A DNA stretch of 42,415 nucleotides from NCBI GenBank assembly GCA_030765605.1, contig JAVCCG010000061.1:1-42415 (forward strand), written 5' to 3'. The position numbers were made by a program, and so were the translations under genes. Shown one piece after another: positions 6,658 to 14,967 of this stretch (positions are counted from its first letter, which is position 1; every line of letters starts with the position of its first letter). Under the pieces are notes generated by a model, which was not told the origin of the DNA, searched no databases, and saw only the letters and a program-made list of their open reading frames with translations. This DNA is from Candidatus Alcyoniella australis (GTDB lineage Bacteria; Lernaellota; Lernaellaia; JAVCCG01; Alcyoniellaceae).

Positions 6658-8172
6658 ATGTCCAAAGCGTTGCGCCTGTTAACGGTCCTGTTGTGCTTGC
6701 TGATCCCGCTGGCGTTGGTCGCCTGCGATCAGGGCGCCGATGACGACGACGACGACCAGACCGCGGATGACGACGACCTTGACGACGACGATTTGGACGA
6801 CGACGCGGACGACGACGACGATACGCAGGACCCCGACTGGGATTTCATTGTCGACGAACAGGGGCGCGCGCTGATCTTGCACGGCTGCAACTTCGACGGC
6901 GGGGCCAAGTGGAACGCGGGCCTGCCGCCCCAAGGGGTCGAGCAGACGCAGAGCCTGTTTGGCGATTGGGGCTTCAACTTCGCGCGCTACTTAATTTTCC
7001 GGGCCGAGATCGACCCCGAGCCCGGCGTCTACAACGAGGACTATCTGGGCCAGGTCGAGACGCGGCTGGACTGGCTGGAGCAGGCCGGCATCCGCGTGGT
7101 GCTCGACATGCACCAGGACGTCTGGGGACCGGAGTTCCACAGCGGCGGCTCCGACGGCGCGCCGCCCTGGGCCACGATCACCGACGGAGTGCCGCACATC
7201 CCCTTTGCCCAGCTCCTCGGCGCCTGGGCCCTGGACTACCTCTCGCCCGCGGTGATGCGCGCCTTTGACAACTTCTGGGACTACGAGCTGCACCCCGAGC
7301 TGCAGGACCTCTACGCCGCAATGTGGGTCCACGTGGTGCAGCGCTTCAAGGATCACCCCAGCGTACTGGGCTACGACCTGATCAACGAGCCGTGGGAAGG
7401 GACCGGGATCTACAACCAGGGGCGCTTTGACCGCACCAAGTATTTCGAGTTCAACCAGCGGATGATCGACGCGATCCGCAGCGCGGACCAGGAGGGCTGG
7501 ATCTTCTACGAGCCGCGCGCCTTTGGCCCCAACCAGGGACTGCCATCGCATTTGCCCGCACTGGACGATCCGCGTCCCGGCGCGCAACGCCTGGCCTACT
7601 TCCCGCACATGTACTCGATCCTGGTCGAGCTTGAAGGCGGCTACGACCCGCTGCGCGATCCGATCCTCGAGGACTGGCCGCGCAACCGCACGATCGAGAG
7701 CGAGCTGCAGCGTGCGCCGCTGCTGGCCGGCGAATGGTCGTTGCTCACCTGGCCCGACCTGGAAAACCGCCTGCTGTTCAACGATGCGGCCCTGCGGATG
7801 TTCGAAAGCGCGACCTCGGGCTGGGCCTATTGGGATTGCGGCTCGTTCGAGCGCTCGCCGCTTGAGCTGCAAGAGCTGATCGCCTCGCCCTTTCCTCGCG
7901 CCGTGGCCGGTTGGCCCCTGGAGTACGGCTACGACCAAAGCGCGCGCGAGCTGAGCTTGACCTTTGAGGCGCGCGACAATGTCGAGGGACCGACCGAGAT
8001 CTATCTGCCGCTAAGCCGCTGCTGCCCTGACGGCTACGCAATCGAGGTCAGCGGCGTGGCGGAAGATGGCTGGCACAGCGAGTTTAACGACGATTCCCAA
8101 CTGCTCAGCATCTGGATCGATGAGACTTTTACCGAGGCCACAATCAGTATTTTTGCCGCACAGCCGCAGTAG
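6658..8172 (+). CDS. poly-Asp lipoprotein, GH5 endoglycoceramidase-like glycoside hydrolase
   Basis: 504 residues; ATG at 6658 with GGAGG 4 nt upstream. Lipobox LVAC puts the lipidated Cys at 23. Residues 28-55 are almost all Asp (runs of 3-6 broken by L, A, QT). The catalytic (beta/alpha)8 domain follows from about 60. Diagnostic of endoglycoceramidase-type GH5 are DMHQDVW, GAPPWA, a DNFWDY segment and RFKDHPSVLGYDLINEPWEG, with acid/base Glu at 244. The predicted nucleophile is Glu359 in LAGEWS. A beta-sandwich-like tail (about 425-504) resembles the C-terminal domain of these enzymes. The family cleaves the oligosaccharide-ceramide link of glycosphingolipids or related glycolipids. The product is predicted to be a membrane-anchored, possibly surface-exposed enzyme. 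The next gene is another Asp-tract hydrolase sharing an upstream block. Confidence 0.85.
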   Translation: MSKALRLLTVLLCLLIPLALVACDQGADDDDDDQTADDDDLDDDDLDDDADDDDDTQDPDWDFIVDEQGRALILHGCNFDGGAKWNAGLPPQGVEQTQSLFGDWGFNFARYLIFRAEIDPEPGVYNEDYLGQVETRLDWLEQAGIRVVLDMHQDVWGPEFHSGGSDGAPPWATITDGVPHIPFAQLLGAWALDYLSPAVMRAFDNFWDYELHPELQDLYAAMWVHVVQRFKDHPSVLGYDLINEPWEGTGIYNQGRFDRTKYFEFNQRMIDAIRSADQEGWIFYEPRAFGPNQGLPSHLPALDDPRPGAQRLAYFPHMYSILVELEGGYDPLRDPILEDWPRNRTIESELQRAPLLAGEWSLLTWPDLENRLLFNDAALRMFESATSGWAYWDCGSFERSPLELQELIASPFPRAVAGWPLEYGYDQSARELSLTFEARDNVEGPTEIYLPLSRCCPDGYAIEVSGVAEDGWHSEFNDDSQLLSIWIDETFTEATISIFAAQPQ

Positions 8173-8191
8173 CCGCCAGCCCAGGGTTACA

Positions 8192-8234
8192 ACAAGCCGG
8201 CTGGTGTTGCCCGCTGCCAGGGTGACAATCGATC
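8192..8234 (+). repeat. upstream block shared by the two poly-Asp glycoside hydrolase genes, copy 2
   Basis: ACAAGCCGGCTGGTGTTGC... to ...TGACAATCGATC, the counterpart of 6557-6602, ending 101 nt before the GTG at 8336. The two downstream genes are not close paralogues at the sequence level, so this non-coding similarity is not simply explained by recent gene duplication. Confidence 0.5.
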
Positions 8235-8335
8235 GGCAAATCGGGCACACGGTTGAAGCTCGCTTGGGAAAATTGCCTTTTGATTGGCGCAGGCGTAGCC
8301 TCAGTTGTATACATATTTCATCAGAGGTGCACGCC

Positions 8336-10018
8336 GTGAGAAAACGCTTTTTCACGTTTACCGCCCTGGCCTTCTCAGTTATCTGTGTCATCGGCATCGT
8401 GGCGTTCTGCTCTTGCGGGACTGATGATGACGACGACGCGGACGACGATGACGACGATCTTGACGACGACGCGGACGACGATGACGACGACGGTTTCCCC
8501 TGCGTCTGGGACCAGGTACGAGCAGGACATTGGGTGCATGCGGTGAACTTGCCGTGGGACAACTATGGCACCGACTTCGGAGAAAGCGCCTGGGGCTATC
8601 GCGGATTGGCAAACCAGGGGCCTGCCGGATGGCGCTGCAAACACGACGACGACAGCCAAGGGTGTGCGAGTTTGGATTGGAACGACGGGAAGCTCGTGGT
8701 GAACTTGAGCTTGAATGCCTCAGATCAGCTCAGATCGAATGCAATAACTTACTATTGTTTTGAGGAATCGGCGGCTTTGCCCTCGGAGGGGACGATCGAC
8801 CTTCGCGGAAAAACAGTTGCCGCCCAGGCAAGCTTTCCTGCCGGAAGCCAGGGGCCCTCATCCGCTCCCAACGAAGTAGTCCTCTTTCTCCAGGACATCA
8901 ACTGGAATTGGGGACAGAGCGCGCCGCAGAACATCGTGCCGGGCGACATGACGTTGAGCGTCGTGCCCGACACCCTGCCGGATTTCGATGAGACGCAGGT
9001 CCGCTGCATCGGCATCAGCATGACTACCAACGACGAGGCGCCGGATGATTACACTTATGACGGCTCCTTCACCGTCGATTACGTGCAGTCGCCGCCCGAG
9101 ATAAACTTCCCCTACGACACCGCCCATACGCGCACAGAAGATGAACTGCTGGACATCGCGGGCCTCGGGGCCACGGCGACCCGCGTATGGCTTTTCGCCG
9201 ACGGCCGATCAGGACTGGCATTCGATCCGGCCAGCGGAGAGGTCAGCGGCCTTAATCAGTTTTTTAAAGATGATTTCGACGAACTGATACGTCTGGCTGA
9301 TTCAAGCCGGCTATATCTGATCGTCGTGCTGTTTGACTTCCTGATGGGCGGCTCGTCCCCGGTGGAGGAGCCGGGAATCTTCGGCCACGCGGACCTGATC
9401 ACCGACCCGGCCAAGCGCGATTCCCTGATCGGGAATGCGCTGATCCCGCTCTTTGAGGAGTACGGCGATCGGTGCGAAATATTGTCGTGGGAACTGATGA
9501 ATGAGCCCGAATGGCTGTTGATCAACGATCCCGACCACGTGACGATCCTCGCGGGAAAGAGGCCGTCCGAGATCGCCACCGGCGGCGCGGCCACCTTCGA
9601 CCAGATGACCGAGTTTTTCAACGCTGTTCTTGAGGCATACCAGACCGCCGTGCCCGGCGGGCAACAGCTTTTCACCGTGGGAAGCGCCAGCGAACAATGG
9701 GCCGATCAGTGGTACGAGGCGCTGAACATGGATCTCGGTCAATTCCATTTCTGGAACGGTCCCGCACAGATCGACGAAGGTCTGAGCTTCGATTTCACGC
9801 CGCCGATCGCCGGCGTGCCCAACATCATGGGCGAGTTCAGCTCAGAGGCCGATTGCTGCGAAATACTGGAATCCGCCCTTGAGCTGGATTACTCGGGAGC
9901 CTGGCCCTGGGCCTATCGATCCAAGGACGAATCGAGCTTCCGCATGCTGGGCGACGATTGCCGCGAGTGCATGCAGCAGTTTGCAGAGGAACATCCCGAA
10001 ACGGTTCGCTTCGAATAG
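8336..10018 (+). CDS. poly-Asp lipoprotein, CBM-like plus GH5-type cellulase/mannanase-like protein
   Basis: 560 residues, GTG start at 8336 with AGAGG about 8 nt upstream; no ATG begins near the signal sequence. KR-rich N-terminus, hydrophobic core, then FCSC, with the lipidated Cys most likely at 27. Residues ~30-52 are Asp runs. A beta-sandwich region (about 60-250; WDNYGTDFG..., LVVNLSLNAS, KTVAAQASFPAG, EVVLFLQDINWNWG) looks like a carbohydrate-binding domain of the CBM11/CIA30 sort. The barrel follows (about 255-555), with ELMNEPEW (acid/base Glu390) and IMGEFSS (nucleophile Glu500), the clan GH-A pattern. The exact GH family is uncertain; GH5 is the best guess. The substrate is probably a beta-linked polysaccharide. 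It is probably expressed with or alongside the preceding gene. Confidence 0.7.
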   Translation: MRKRFFTFTALAFSVICVIGIVAFCSCGTDDDDDADDDDDDLDDDADDDDDDGFPCVWDQVRAGHWVHAVNLPWDNYGTDFGESAWGYRGLANQGPAGWRCKHDDDSQGCASLDWNDGKLVVNLSLNASDQLRSNAITYYCFEESAALPSEGTIDLRGKTVAAQASFPAGSQGPSSAPNEVVLFLQDINWNWGQSAPQNIVPGDMTLSVVPDTLPDFDETQVRCIGISMTTNDEAPDDYTYDGSFTVDYVQSPPEINFPYDTAHTRTEDELLDIAGLGATATRVWLFADGRSGLAFDPASGEVSGLNQFFKDDFDELIRLADSSRLYLIVVLFDFLMGGSSPVEEPGIFGHADLITDPAKRDSLIGNALIPLFEEYGDRCEILSWELMNEPEWLLINDPDHVTILAGKRPSEIATGGAATFDQMTEFFNAVLEAYQTAVPGGQQLFTVGSASEQWADQWYEALNMDLGQFHFWNGPAQIDEGLSFDFTPPIAGVPNIMGEFSSEADCCEILESALELDYSGAWPWAYRSKDESSFRMLGDDCRECMQQFAEEHPETVRFE

Positions 10019-10042
10019 CAACTCGTCGCGGACCCTCTGCCG

Positions 10043-10834
10043 CTACCCCAGGGTCACGTCCAGCACCATCATCACGATGAAGCCGATCATCACGCCGAAG
10101 GTCGCCTCTTTCTCAAACCCTTTGCGGTGCGACTCGGGGATAATCTCGTCCGAGACCACGAAGAGCATGGCGCCCGCTGCGAACGCCAGTCCCCAGGGCA
10201 AAATCGGCTGAGCCACGCTGACCAGGCCCGCGCCGAACAGTCCACCCACCGGCTCCACCAGCCCGGTGAGCAGCGCGATCCCCAACGCCTGAGCCTTGGT
10301 ATAGCGCTCGGTGAGCAGCGCCAGGGCCACCACCAAACCCTCGGGCATGTTCTGCAATCCAATGCCGATGGCCAGGCTGGTGCCGTTTTGCACATCGCCC
10401 CCGCCAAAGCCCACGCCCACGGCCAGTCCCTCGGGAAAGTTGTGCAGGGTGATGGCGATGATGAACAGCCAGACGCGGCGCAGGTTGCTGCGGTCCGCGC
10501 CCTCGGGCCCTTTGATGAAATGTTCGTGGGGTAAAAAGCGGTCGGCCAACCAGAGAAACACCGCGCCCAGGCCCATGCCGCAGGCCACGATCATCGCGCC
10601 GGACACGCCCGCGCCGCCGGCCTCGATGGCAGGGATGATCAGCGAGAATGAGGTAGCCGCGAGCATTACGCCCGCGCCGAATCCGAGCATCACGTCCTGG
10701 GTTCGCTGGGAAATCCCGCGGGTGAACAGCACGGGCAACGCACCCACGCCCGTGGCCAGACCCGCCAGCAGGCTCGCCATTGCGCCCAAAACCACGATCG
10801 GCATGTCGGATAGGCCCGCGATCATCTCCTGCAT
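10043..10834 (-). CDS. zupT: ZIP-family divalent metal transporter
   Basis: 263 residues with eight predicted membrane helices and a short cytosolic loop containing HEHF between helices 3 and 4. The two signature helices are visible: ITLHNFPEGLAVG (helix 4) and GLQNMPEGLVVA (helix 5), which supply the metal-site residues. In helix 5 the usual His is Asn, as in several ZIP subfamilies (GufA-type). EPVGG in helix 6 also fits. It imports Zn2+ or other divalent metals across the inner membrane. SD GAGGGG lies 5 nt before the ATG. It stands alone between the hydrolase gene (convergent) and the CPBP protease (same strand, 93 bp upstream). Whether it is closer to ZupT or GufA cannot be settled by eye. 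Confidence 0.85.
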   Translation of the reverse strand: MQEMIAGLSDMPIVVLGAMASLLAGLATGVGALPVLFTRGISQRTQDVMLGFGAGVMLAATSFSLIIPAIEAGGAGVSGAMIVACGMGLGAVFLWLADRFLPHEHFIKGPEGADRSNLRRVWLFIIAITLHNFPEGLAVGVGFGGGDVQNGTSLAIGIGLQNMPEGLVVALALLTERYTKAQALGIALLTGLVEPVGGLFGAGLVSVAQPILPWGLAFAAGAMLFVVSDEIIPESHRKGFEKEATFGVMIGFIVMMVLDVTLG

Positions 10835-10927
10835 AATTTCCCCTCTGCAAACCTGTCTATCGTATTAGGCCAATCGATGAAAGACGCGTCCCCGGTTCGA
10901 CTGAAGAATCCCTATTAATGATCCGCT

Positions 10928-11632
10928 TCAGCCGCCGAGGATTTGCGGGTTGAACGCCAGCACCACGCTGTTGCACAGCCCGTGGTAGAGGCCCGCGCCG
11001 AATACGCTGCCCGTGCGCTTGCGCATCCAGGCGAAGGCCAGTCCGGGCACAAAGGTGGCGACCGTGGCCGGGTTGAACGTGATCGCCAAATGCGCCAGGG
11101 CGAACAGCGCGGCGCTGAGCCAGACGTCCGGCCCGATCCGAACCCCGAGCAGCGTCGGCCCGCGATGGCCCCAACGCCGGGTCAGCGGGCTCTGAATCCA
11201 GCCGCGAAAAAAAATCTCCTCGGGCACGCCGATCACCAGGATCATCAGCGTCACACCTCGCACGTAACTCCAATCGAGACGCGCGGTCACGTGGTGATCC
11301 ATGATCAACCCGAACCAGACCACGTAGAGCACAACGAACAGCGGCAGCGTGGCCAGGGCGAACAGCAGCGAGACTTTCAGATCGTCGCGCCAACGATCGA
11401 GGCGCAGGCCGAAATCCTCCGGCCGTTGGCGGCAGAGGCGTATCAGCAGCAGCGGCAGATAGATCAGCAGCACGACCTTGCCCACCGCCGCCAAATCCGC
11501 GGTGATGCCCGGCAGGCGACGTGCCGCGTTGAGCGCTAAGAAGGCCACAATCAGCGCCGCCAGGCTGGCCAGTAGTTGCCGAATGGACGGCCGTAACGCG
11601 GCCTGTTGTTCGATGGAATGCTGTCGGGACAT
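10928..11632 (-). CDS. CPBP-family intramembrane glutamic protease
   Basis: 234 residues with about seven hydrophobic segments. The three conserved motifs of the CAAX-protease/bacteriocin-processing (CPBP, Abi) family are complete: VPEEIFFRGW (EExxxR), FALAHL (FxxxH) and YHGLCNS (HxxxN/D). The pair of Glu plus His is the proposed catalytic site inside the membrane. In bacteria such proteins cleave membrane-bound peptides; in myxobacteria some act as sorting proteases on C-terminal anchors. No substrate is encoded next to it. The start at 11632 has no obvious SD. It is divergent from the TPR/peptide/radical SAM cassette, with 94 bp between them, so the two may share a control region. Confidence 0.85.
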   Translation of the reverse strand: MSRQHSIEQQAALRPSIRQLLASLAALIVAFLALNAARRLPGITADLAAVGKVVLLIYLPLLLIRLCRQRPEDFGLRLDRWRDDLKVSLLFALATLPLFVVLYVVWFGLIMDHHVTARLDWSYVRGVTLMILVIGVPEEIFFRGWIQSPLTRRWGHRGPTLLGVRIGPDVWLSAALFALAHLAITFNPATVATFVPGLAFAWMRKRTGSVFGAGLYHGLCNSVVLAFNPQILGG

Positions 11633-11726
11633 TGGATCGAGTCTAGCTGCTCAAATCGCGGCCAACAAGCGCTGCGTTTGCCGATGCTTGACTATCCCCC
11701 GAGCGTCTGACAGCCTCGATCGCGTT

Positions 11727-12902
11727 GTGAAATCGCTTAAGCCGATCCTAGTCCTGGCCTTGATTGCGACGCTTGTCAGCGTTGCGGCGGCGGCCGATCA
11801 GACCGCCGCGGAGCTGCAGCGCGAGGGCGTACGCGCGGCGCGGCAGGGCGATCCGCAGCTCGGCGCACAGCTGCTCGAGCGTTGCGTCGAACTCTACCCG
11901 GACTACCGCAACCTGGACTACGTGCTCTACAACCTGGGCGACGTCTACGAGAACGAACTGTTCGATTTCGTGCGCGCATGCGACATCTATAAAGAACTGA
12001 TCGAGCGCTTCCCCTCCAGCCGTTGGGCGCTGCGCGGCCGCAACCGCCTTGAGCAACTCGAGGAGAACGACCTGTACAGCGATTCCGAGCCGCTGGCCCT
12101 GCTCAAATCGATCCGCCGCGACTACCGCGACCTGGGACGCGATCGCGTGGTCGAGCAGTACCTGACCCTGCTGCACGATTTCCCGCTGTTCAGCAAGCGC
12201 GACGAGGCGCTGTTCGGCTTGGCCCAGGAATACGAGCTGCGCGCATTGCCCGAGGACGACGAGCGCGAGTACCTCAAGGCCCTCGAGATGTACCGCCGGC
12301 TGGTGGAGGAGAAGCCGGGCAGCGATTTGGCGTTTGTCGCGCTCAAGCAATCGGGCGACATCCTGCTCGAGCTCAACCGCTTTGACGAGGCGCGGCAGGA
12401 GTATGCGCGGATGGCGTCCTATCGCGGCGAGGACGGCGCGAACGCGGCGCGGTTCCTCTCGCTGGAGGTCGACAAGTACATACGATTGCGCAACCTGTAC
12501 TTGGTCTGCCTGGGATTAATCGCCGCCCTAAGCGCACTGCTGATCAAGCGCGTGCGTTGGTCGTCCCTTGGCCGCGACCGGGTGCTGCGCGCACTGATCG
12601 AGCCGGGCCTGCTGCTGCTGGCTTCCATCGGCGGGGCCTGGTACTTGCTCTATCACGACCGCCCCGTACGCTACCTGTTTTGCATGCTGTTGCTGATGCT
12701 CGGCTTCGCTGTCACACTATTTTGTAACGCGCTGTACATCGGCACACGCCGCCTGAGTGCTATGCAGATACTGTTTCAGGCAGTGGTGGTGATGTTACTT
12801 GTAACGGCAGTGATCTACGCGGTCTTTTATGGACTGGGACTGATGTCGATTACGATTCAGACTTTGCAGTCGCACTACTACATCATCAGCAGGGGAGGCT
12901 GA
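11727..12902 (+). CDS. TPR membrane protein, first gene of radical SAM cassette
   Basis: 391 residues, GTG start at 11727 (weak SD). A signal peptide (VKSLKPILVLALIATLVSVAAA) is followed by helical repeats from ~25 to ~250 that look like TPRs: a QLGAQLLERCVELYPDY...YNLGDVYENELFDFVRACDIYKELIERFPSSRWA block and ALEMYRRLVEEKPGSDLAFVALKQSGDILLELNRFDEARQEY. Residues ~260-385 contain four hydrophobic helices. Expected topology: periplasmic TPR platform tied to the inner membrane by a C-terminal helix bundle. No enzyme motif is visible. The stop is 2 nt before the GTG of the 77-residue peptide gene, and the strong SD of that gene (GGGGAGG) lies within the last codons here, so the two are co-translated. 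Confidence 0.65.
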   Translation: MKSLKPILVLALIATLVSVAAAADQTAAELQREGVRAARQGDPQLGAQLLERCVELYPDYRNLDYVLYNLGDVYENELFDFVRACDIYKELIERFPSSRWALRGRNRLEQLEENDLYSDSEPLALLKSIRRDYRDLGRDRVVEQYLTLLHDFPLFSKRDEALFGLAQEYELRALPEDDEREYLKALEMYRRLVEEKPGSDLAFVALKQSGDILLELNRFDEARQEYARMASYRGEDGANAARFLSLEVDKYIRLRNLYLVCLGLIAALSALLIKRVRWSSLGRDRVLRALIEPGLLLLASIGGAWYLLYHDRPVRYLFCMLLLMLGFAVTLFCNALYIGTRRLSAMQILFQAVVVMLLVTAVIYAVFYGLGLMSITIQTLQSHYYIISRGG

Positions 12903-12904
12903 AA

Positions 12905-13138
12905 GTGAGCAGCGCCGATCCCTTCCAGATTCCGACTCCCGAGCCGGGCATGCGTGGTCGAATACTCAAAGTCAAGATCGGGGTCAATCCCAACTCGAGT
13001 TCCCTGGGAACCGATTTGCAGGTGATCCTCTTCGGCGCTACGGCCCTGGGCCTTCTGACCACCTTCCTCTCTACGGCAATCAGAATCTGGCGCAAGCCCA
13101 AAGTGCAGCCGGAAACGGGGAAGCAAGATGGAAAATGA
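12905..13138 (+). CDS. 77-residue single-span peptide between TPR protein and radical SAM enzyme
   Basis: GTG start at 12905 with GGGGAGG 6 nt upstream. No Cys. Order: a Pro-rich N-terminus (DPFQIPTPEPGMRG), a short basic beta-like stretch (RILKVKIGV), an NPNSSSLGTD motif at about residues 28-37, one hydrophobic helix (VILFGATALGLLTTFLSTAI), then a basic tail (RIWRKPK...). The positive-inside rule predicts N-terminus out and C-terminus in. I do not recognise a family. The last 11 nt overlap the radical SAM gene. Small size, strong RBS and coupling to a SPASM enzyme make it a candidate modified peptide, but a structural membrane subunit is equally possible, and most known precursors lack a C-terminal span. 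Confidence 0.6.
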   Translation: MSSADPFQIPTPEPGMRGRILKVKIGVNPNSSSLGTDLQVILFGATALGLLTTFLSTAIRIWRKPKVQPETGKQDGK

Positions 13139-14309
13139 GCGCAAGATCATCCCCTACCGCTTCGAGCACTTCGGCGGCATTTTGCACCTGGAGCATCCCA
13201 GCTCGCTGATCTGGGTCGACAAGGACTACATGCGTTCGCTGGGTTTCGAACACTCGCCGCTGTGGGACATCGACCGGCCCTATCTCTGCGCTCCGACCGA
13301 GGTTCACCTGAGCGTCACCGGCCGCTGCTCAGCCGGCTGCGTGGGCTGCTACATGGACGCGCGGCCCGACTTCGAGGGCGATCTGGACCTCGAGCAAATG
13401 CGCAAGGTGATCGACACCCTGGCCGACATGCGCGTGTTCCATCTGGCAATGGGCGGCGGCGAGAGTTTCGAGTGCGAACACTTCATCGAGCTGGCACGCC
13501 ACGCGCGCCAACGCGGCATGGTGCCCAACGTCACCACCAACGGCATGCTGATCGACGAACACAACGCCGAACTCTCGCGGGTCTTCGGCCAGATCAACGT
13601 CAGCGTCGACGGCGTGGAGCAGGTCTTCACCAGCTGCCGCGGACACGATGGATTCGCCCGCGCCGACCGCGCCATCAACGCGCTGCGCCGCGCCGGCTGC
13701 AGGGTGGGCATCAACACCGTGGTCTCGCGCCGCAACTTCGACCACCTGGAACAACTGATCCGCTATGCCCACGACCAGCAGGTGCTCGAGGTCGAGCTGC
13801 TGCGCTTCAAGCCCGCGGGCCGCGGCTGCGACGTGTTCAACGACTTCGACCTCACGCCGCAACAGGCGCGGGATTTCTACCCGCTGATCACCTCCCTGGC
13901 CCGGCGCCACAACGTCTGGATCAAACTCGACTGCTCGTTCACGCCGCTGGTCTGCTATCACCAGCCCGATCCGGAACGGATGGACTTCTTTGCGGTCAAC
14001 GGCTGCGAGGCGGGCAACATGCTGATGGGCGTGCGCTCCGACGGCCAGGTCTCGGCTTGCAGCTTCTCCCAAAGCGAGCCGCACGATGTGCTCAAGATGA
14101 GCAGCTGGTGGAAAGACGCCGCCTCGTTCAGCGACTTCCGCCTATGGGACAAGGCCGCGGTGCCCGAGCCCTGCGCGAGCTGCCGCTATCTGCGAATCTG
14201 CCGCGGCGGTTGCCACCCGGTGGCCCAATTCGTCTACGGCGATTTTTCCATGCCCGACCCGGGATGCCCCACGGTTCAAGAGTATATGGGCAGCCCGATC
14301 ATCCACTAA
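13128..14309 (+). CDS. radical SAM/SPASM-domain protein
   Basis: 393 residues; ATG at 13128 overlaps the preceding gene by 11 nt, with GGGGA about 6 nt upstream. A ~50-residue N-terminal region precedes the core. The radical SAM 4Fe-4S motif CSAGCVGC (Cys67, 71, 74) is followed by Tyr, and MGGGESFE is the SAM-contacting GGE motif. The C-terminal part has a SPASM-type Cys set: CEAG...VSACSFS, then CASCRYLRICRGGC and a final GCP. SPASM enzymes commonly modify ribosomal peptides or proteins or act in cofactor assembly. The short overlapping upstream gene is the obvious candidate partner. The cassette order TPR/TM - small span - rSAM ends here; a perfect 7-bp hairpin follows the stop. The reaction cannot be predicted. 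Confidence 0.8.
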   Translation: MENERKIIPYRFEHFGGILHLEHPSSLIWVDKDYMRSLGFEHSPLWDIDRPYLCAPTEVHLSVTGRCSAGCVGCYMDARPDFEGDLDLEQMRKVIDTLADMRVFHLAMGGGESFECEHFIELARHARQRGMVPNVTTNGMLIDEHNAELSRVFGQINVSVDGVEQVFTSCRGHDGFARADRAINALRRAGCRVGINTVVSRRNFDHLEQLIRYAHDQQVLEVELLRFKPAGRGCDVFNDFDLTPQQARDFYPLITSLARRHNVWIKLDCSFTPLVCYHQPDPERMDFFAVNGCEAGNMLMGVRSDGQVSACSFSQSEPHDVLKMSSWWKDAASFSDFRLWDKAAVPEPCASCRYLRICRGGCHPVAQFVYGDFSMPDPGCPTVQEYMGSPIIH

Positions 14310-14313
14310 TTTG

Positions 14314-14330
14314 GGCAGCTTGGAGCTGCC
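14314..14330 (+). terminator. hairpin after radical SAM cassette
   Basis: GGCAGCT-TGG-AGCTGCC, a perfect 7-bp stem starting 4 nt after the stop codon. No T-run follows, so it may stabilise the mRNA end or act with Rho rather than be a classical intrinsic terminator. Confidence 0.35.
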
Positions 14331-14447
14331 ACAAAACACGCGAGCAAACCAAGATCGTAGCTCAACGACCTTCTCCGCGACGGAAGATGCGGGAGGCTGG
14401 TAAAGATCAATATCTTTCTTCTTTACCTCACTATCCCCGCCCATGCC

Positions 14448-14475
14448 TTGACATTCGGCAATAAAGGGTTATTTT
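14448..14475 (+). promoter_or_regulatory. sigma70-type promoter for the zinc-ribbon/gcv genes
   Basis: Perfect -35 TTGACA (14448-14453), 16-nt spacer, -10 TATTTT (14470-14475). A start near 14482 would give a ~20-nt leader to the ATG at 14502, which has its own SD (GAGAGGG). Confidence 0.5.
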
Positions 14476-14501
14476 TTCCCCGGTAAGTTTGAGAGGGAAC
14501 A

Positions 14502-14861
14502 ATGCCGATATACGAATACGAATGCCAACAATGCGGAAAGCTCAGCGAGCACTGGCAGAAGACCACTGACGGCCCGCCGGAAAATTGCCCCCATTGCCAG
14601 GGTGGACCTTTGCGTAAAATAGTCAGTCTCTCGACCTTCCATCTCAAGGGAACCGGCTGGTACGTGACCGACTACGCCCGGAAAAACGGTGATGCCAAGA
14701 ACGACGCGCCTTCGCCCAAGCCAAACGGCGAGCAGTCCTCGAGCGCGGCATCATCGTCCGATGAGAGCAAACCGGCCGAGTCCAAATCCGAGAGCAAGTC
14801 CGAGAGCAAGGCTGAGACCAAAGCCGAGTCCAAGCCCAACACGTCGACCACGGACGCTTAA
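14502..14861 (+). CDS. FmdB-family zinc-ribbon protein with low-complexity tail
   Basis: 119 residues. It begins MPIYEYECQQCG, the hallmark of FmdB-type regulatory-protein zinc ribbons, with CQQC and CPHC as the metal ligands and a GPLRKIVS turn after them. A conserved FHLKGTGWYVTDY segment follows (about 46-58), the usual second half of this family. The last ~55 residues are a Ser/Glu/Lys/Pro-rich repeat (SKSESKSESKAETKAE) with no fold. Function is unknown beyond metal binding; family members are often named 'putative regulatory protein'. SD GAGAGGG lies before the ATG. It is 106 bp upstream of gcvH and could be in the same transcript; no glycine riboswitch is recognisable in that gap. Confidence 0.85.
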   Translation: MPIYEYECQQCGKLSEHWQKTTDGPPENCPHCQGGPLRKIVSLSTFHLKGTGWYVTDYARKNGDAKNDAPSPKPNGEQSSSAASSSDESKPAESKSESKSESKAETKAESKPNTSTTDA

Positions 14862-14967
14862 CGCTCCCAACACGCTTTACACAAACCCATCCATTCGCTA
14901 ATTTGTTGCCGCCACCGGCATCCTTCTTATGCGTGGCGACCCAGGTAACTTATCAAGGAGTAATCCA

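Noticed and set aside
6679-8659. Minus-strand frames with poly-Val or poly-Ser runs opposite the Asp tracts
   Set aside because: GAC repeats read as GTC/TCG/CGT on the other strand; these are by-products of the Asp runs, not genes.
14862-14967. Glycine riboswitch upstream of gcvH
   Set aside because: The 106-bp gap lacks the conserved paired aptamer core; only an SD is recognisable.
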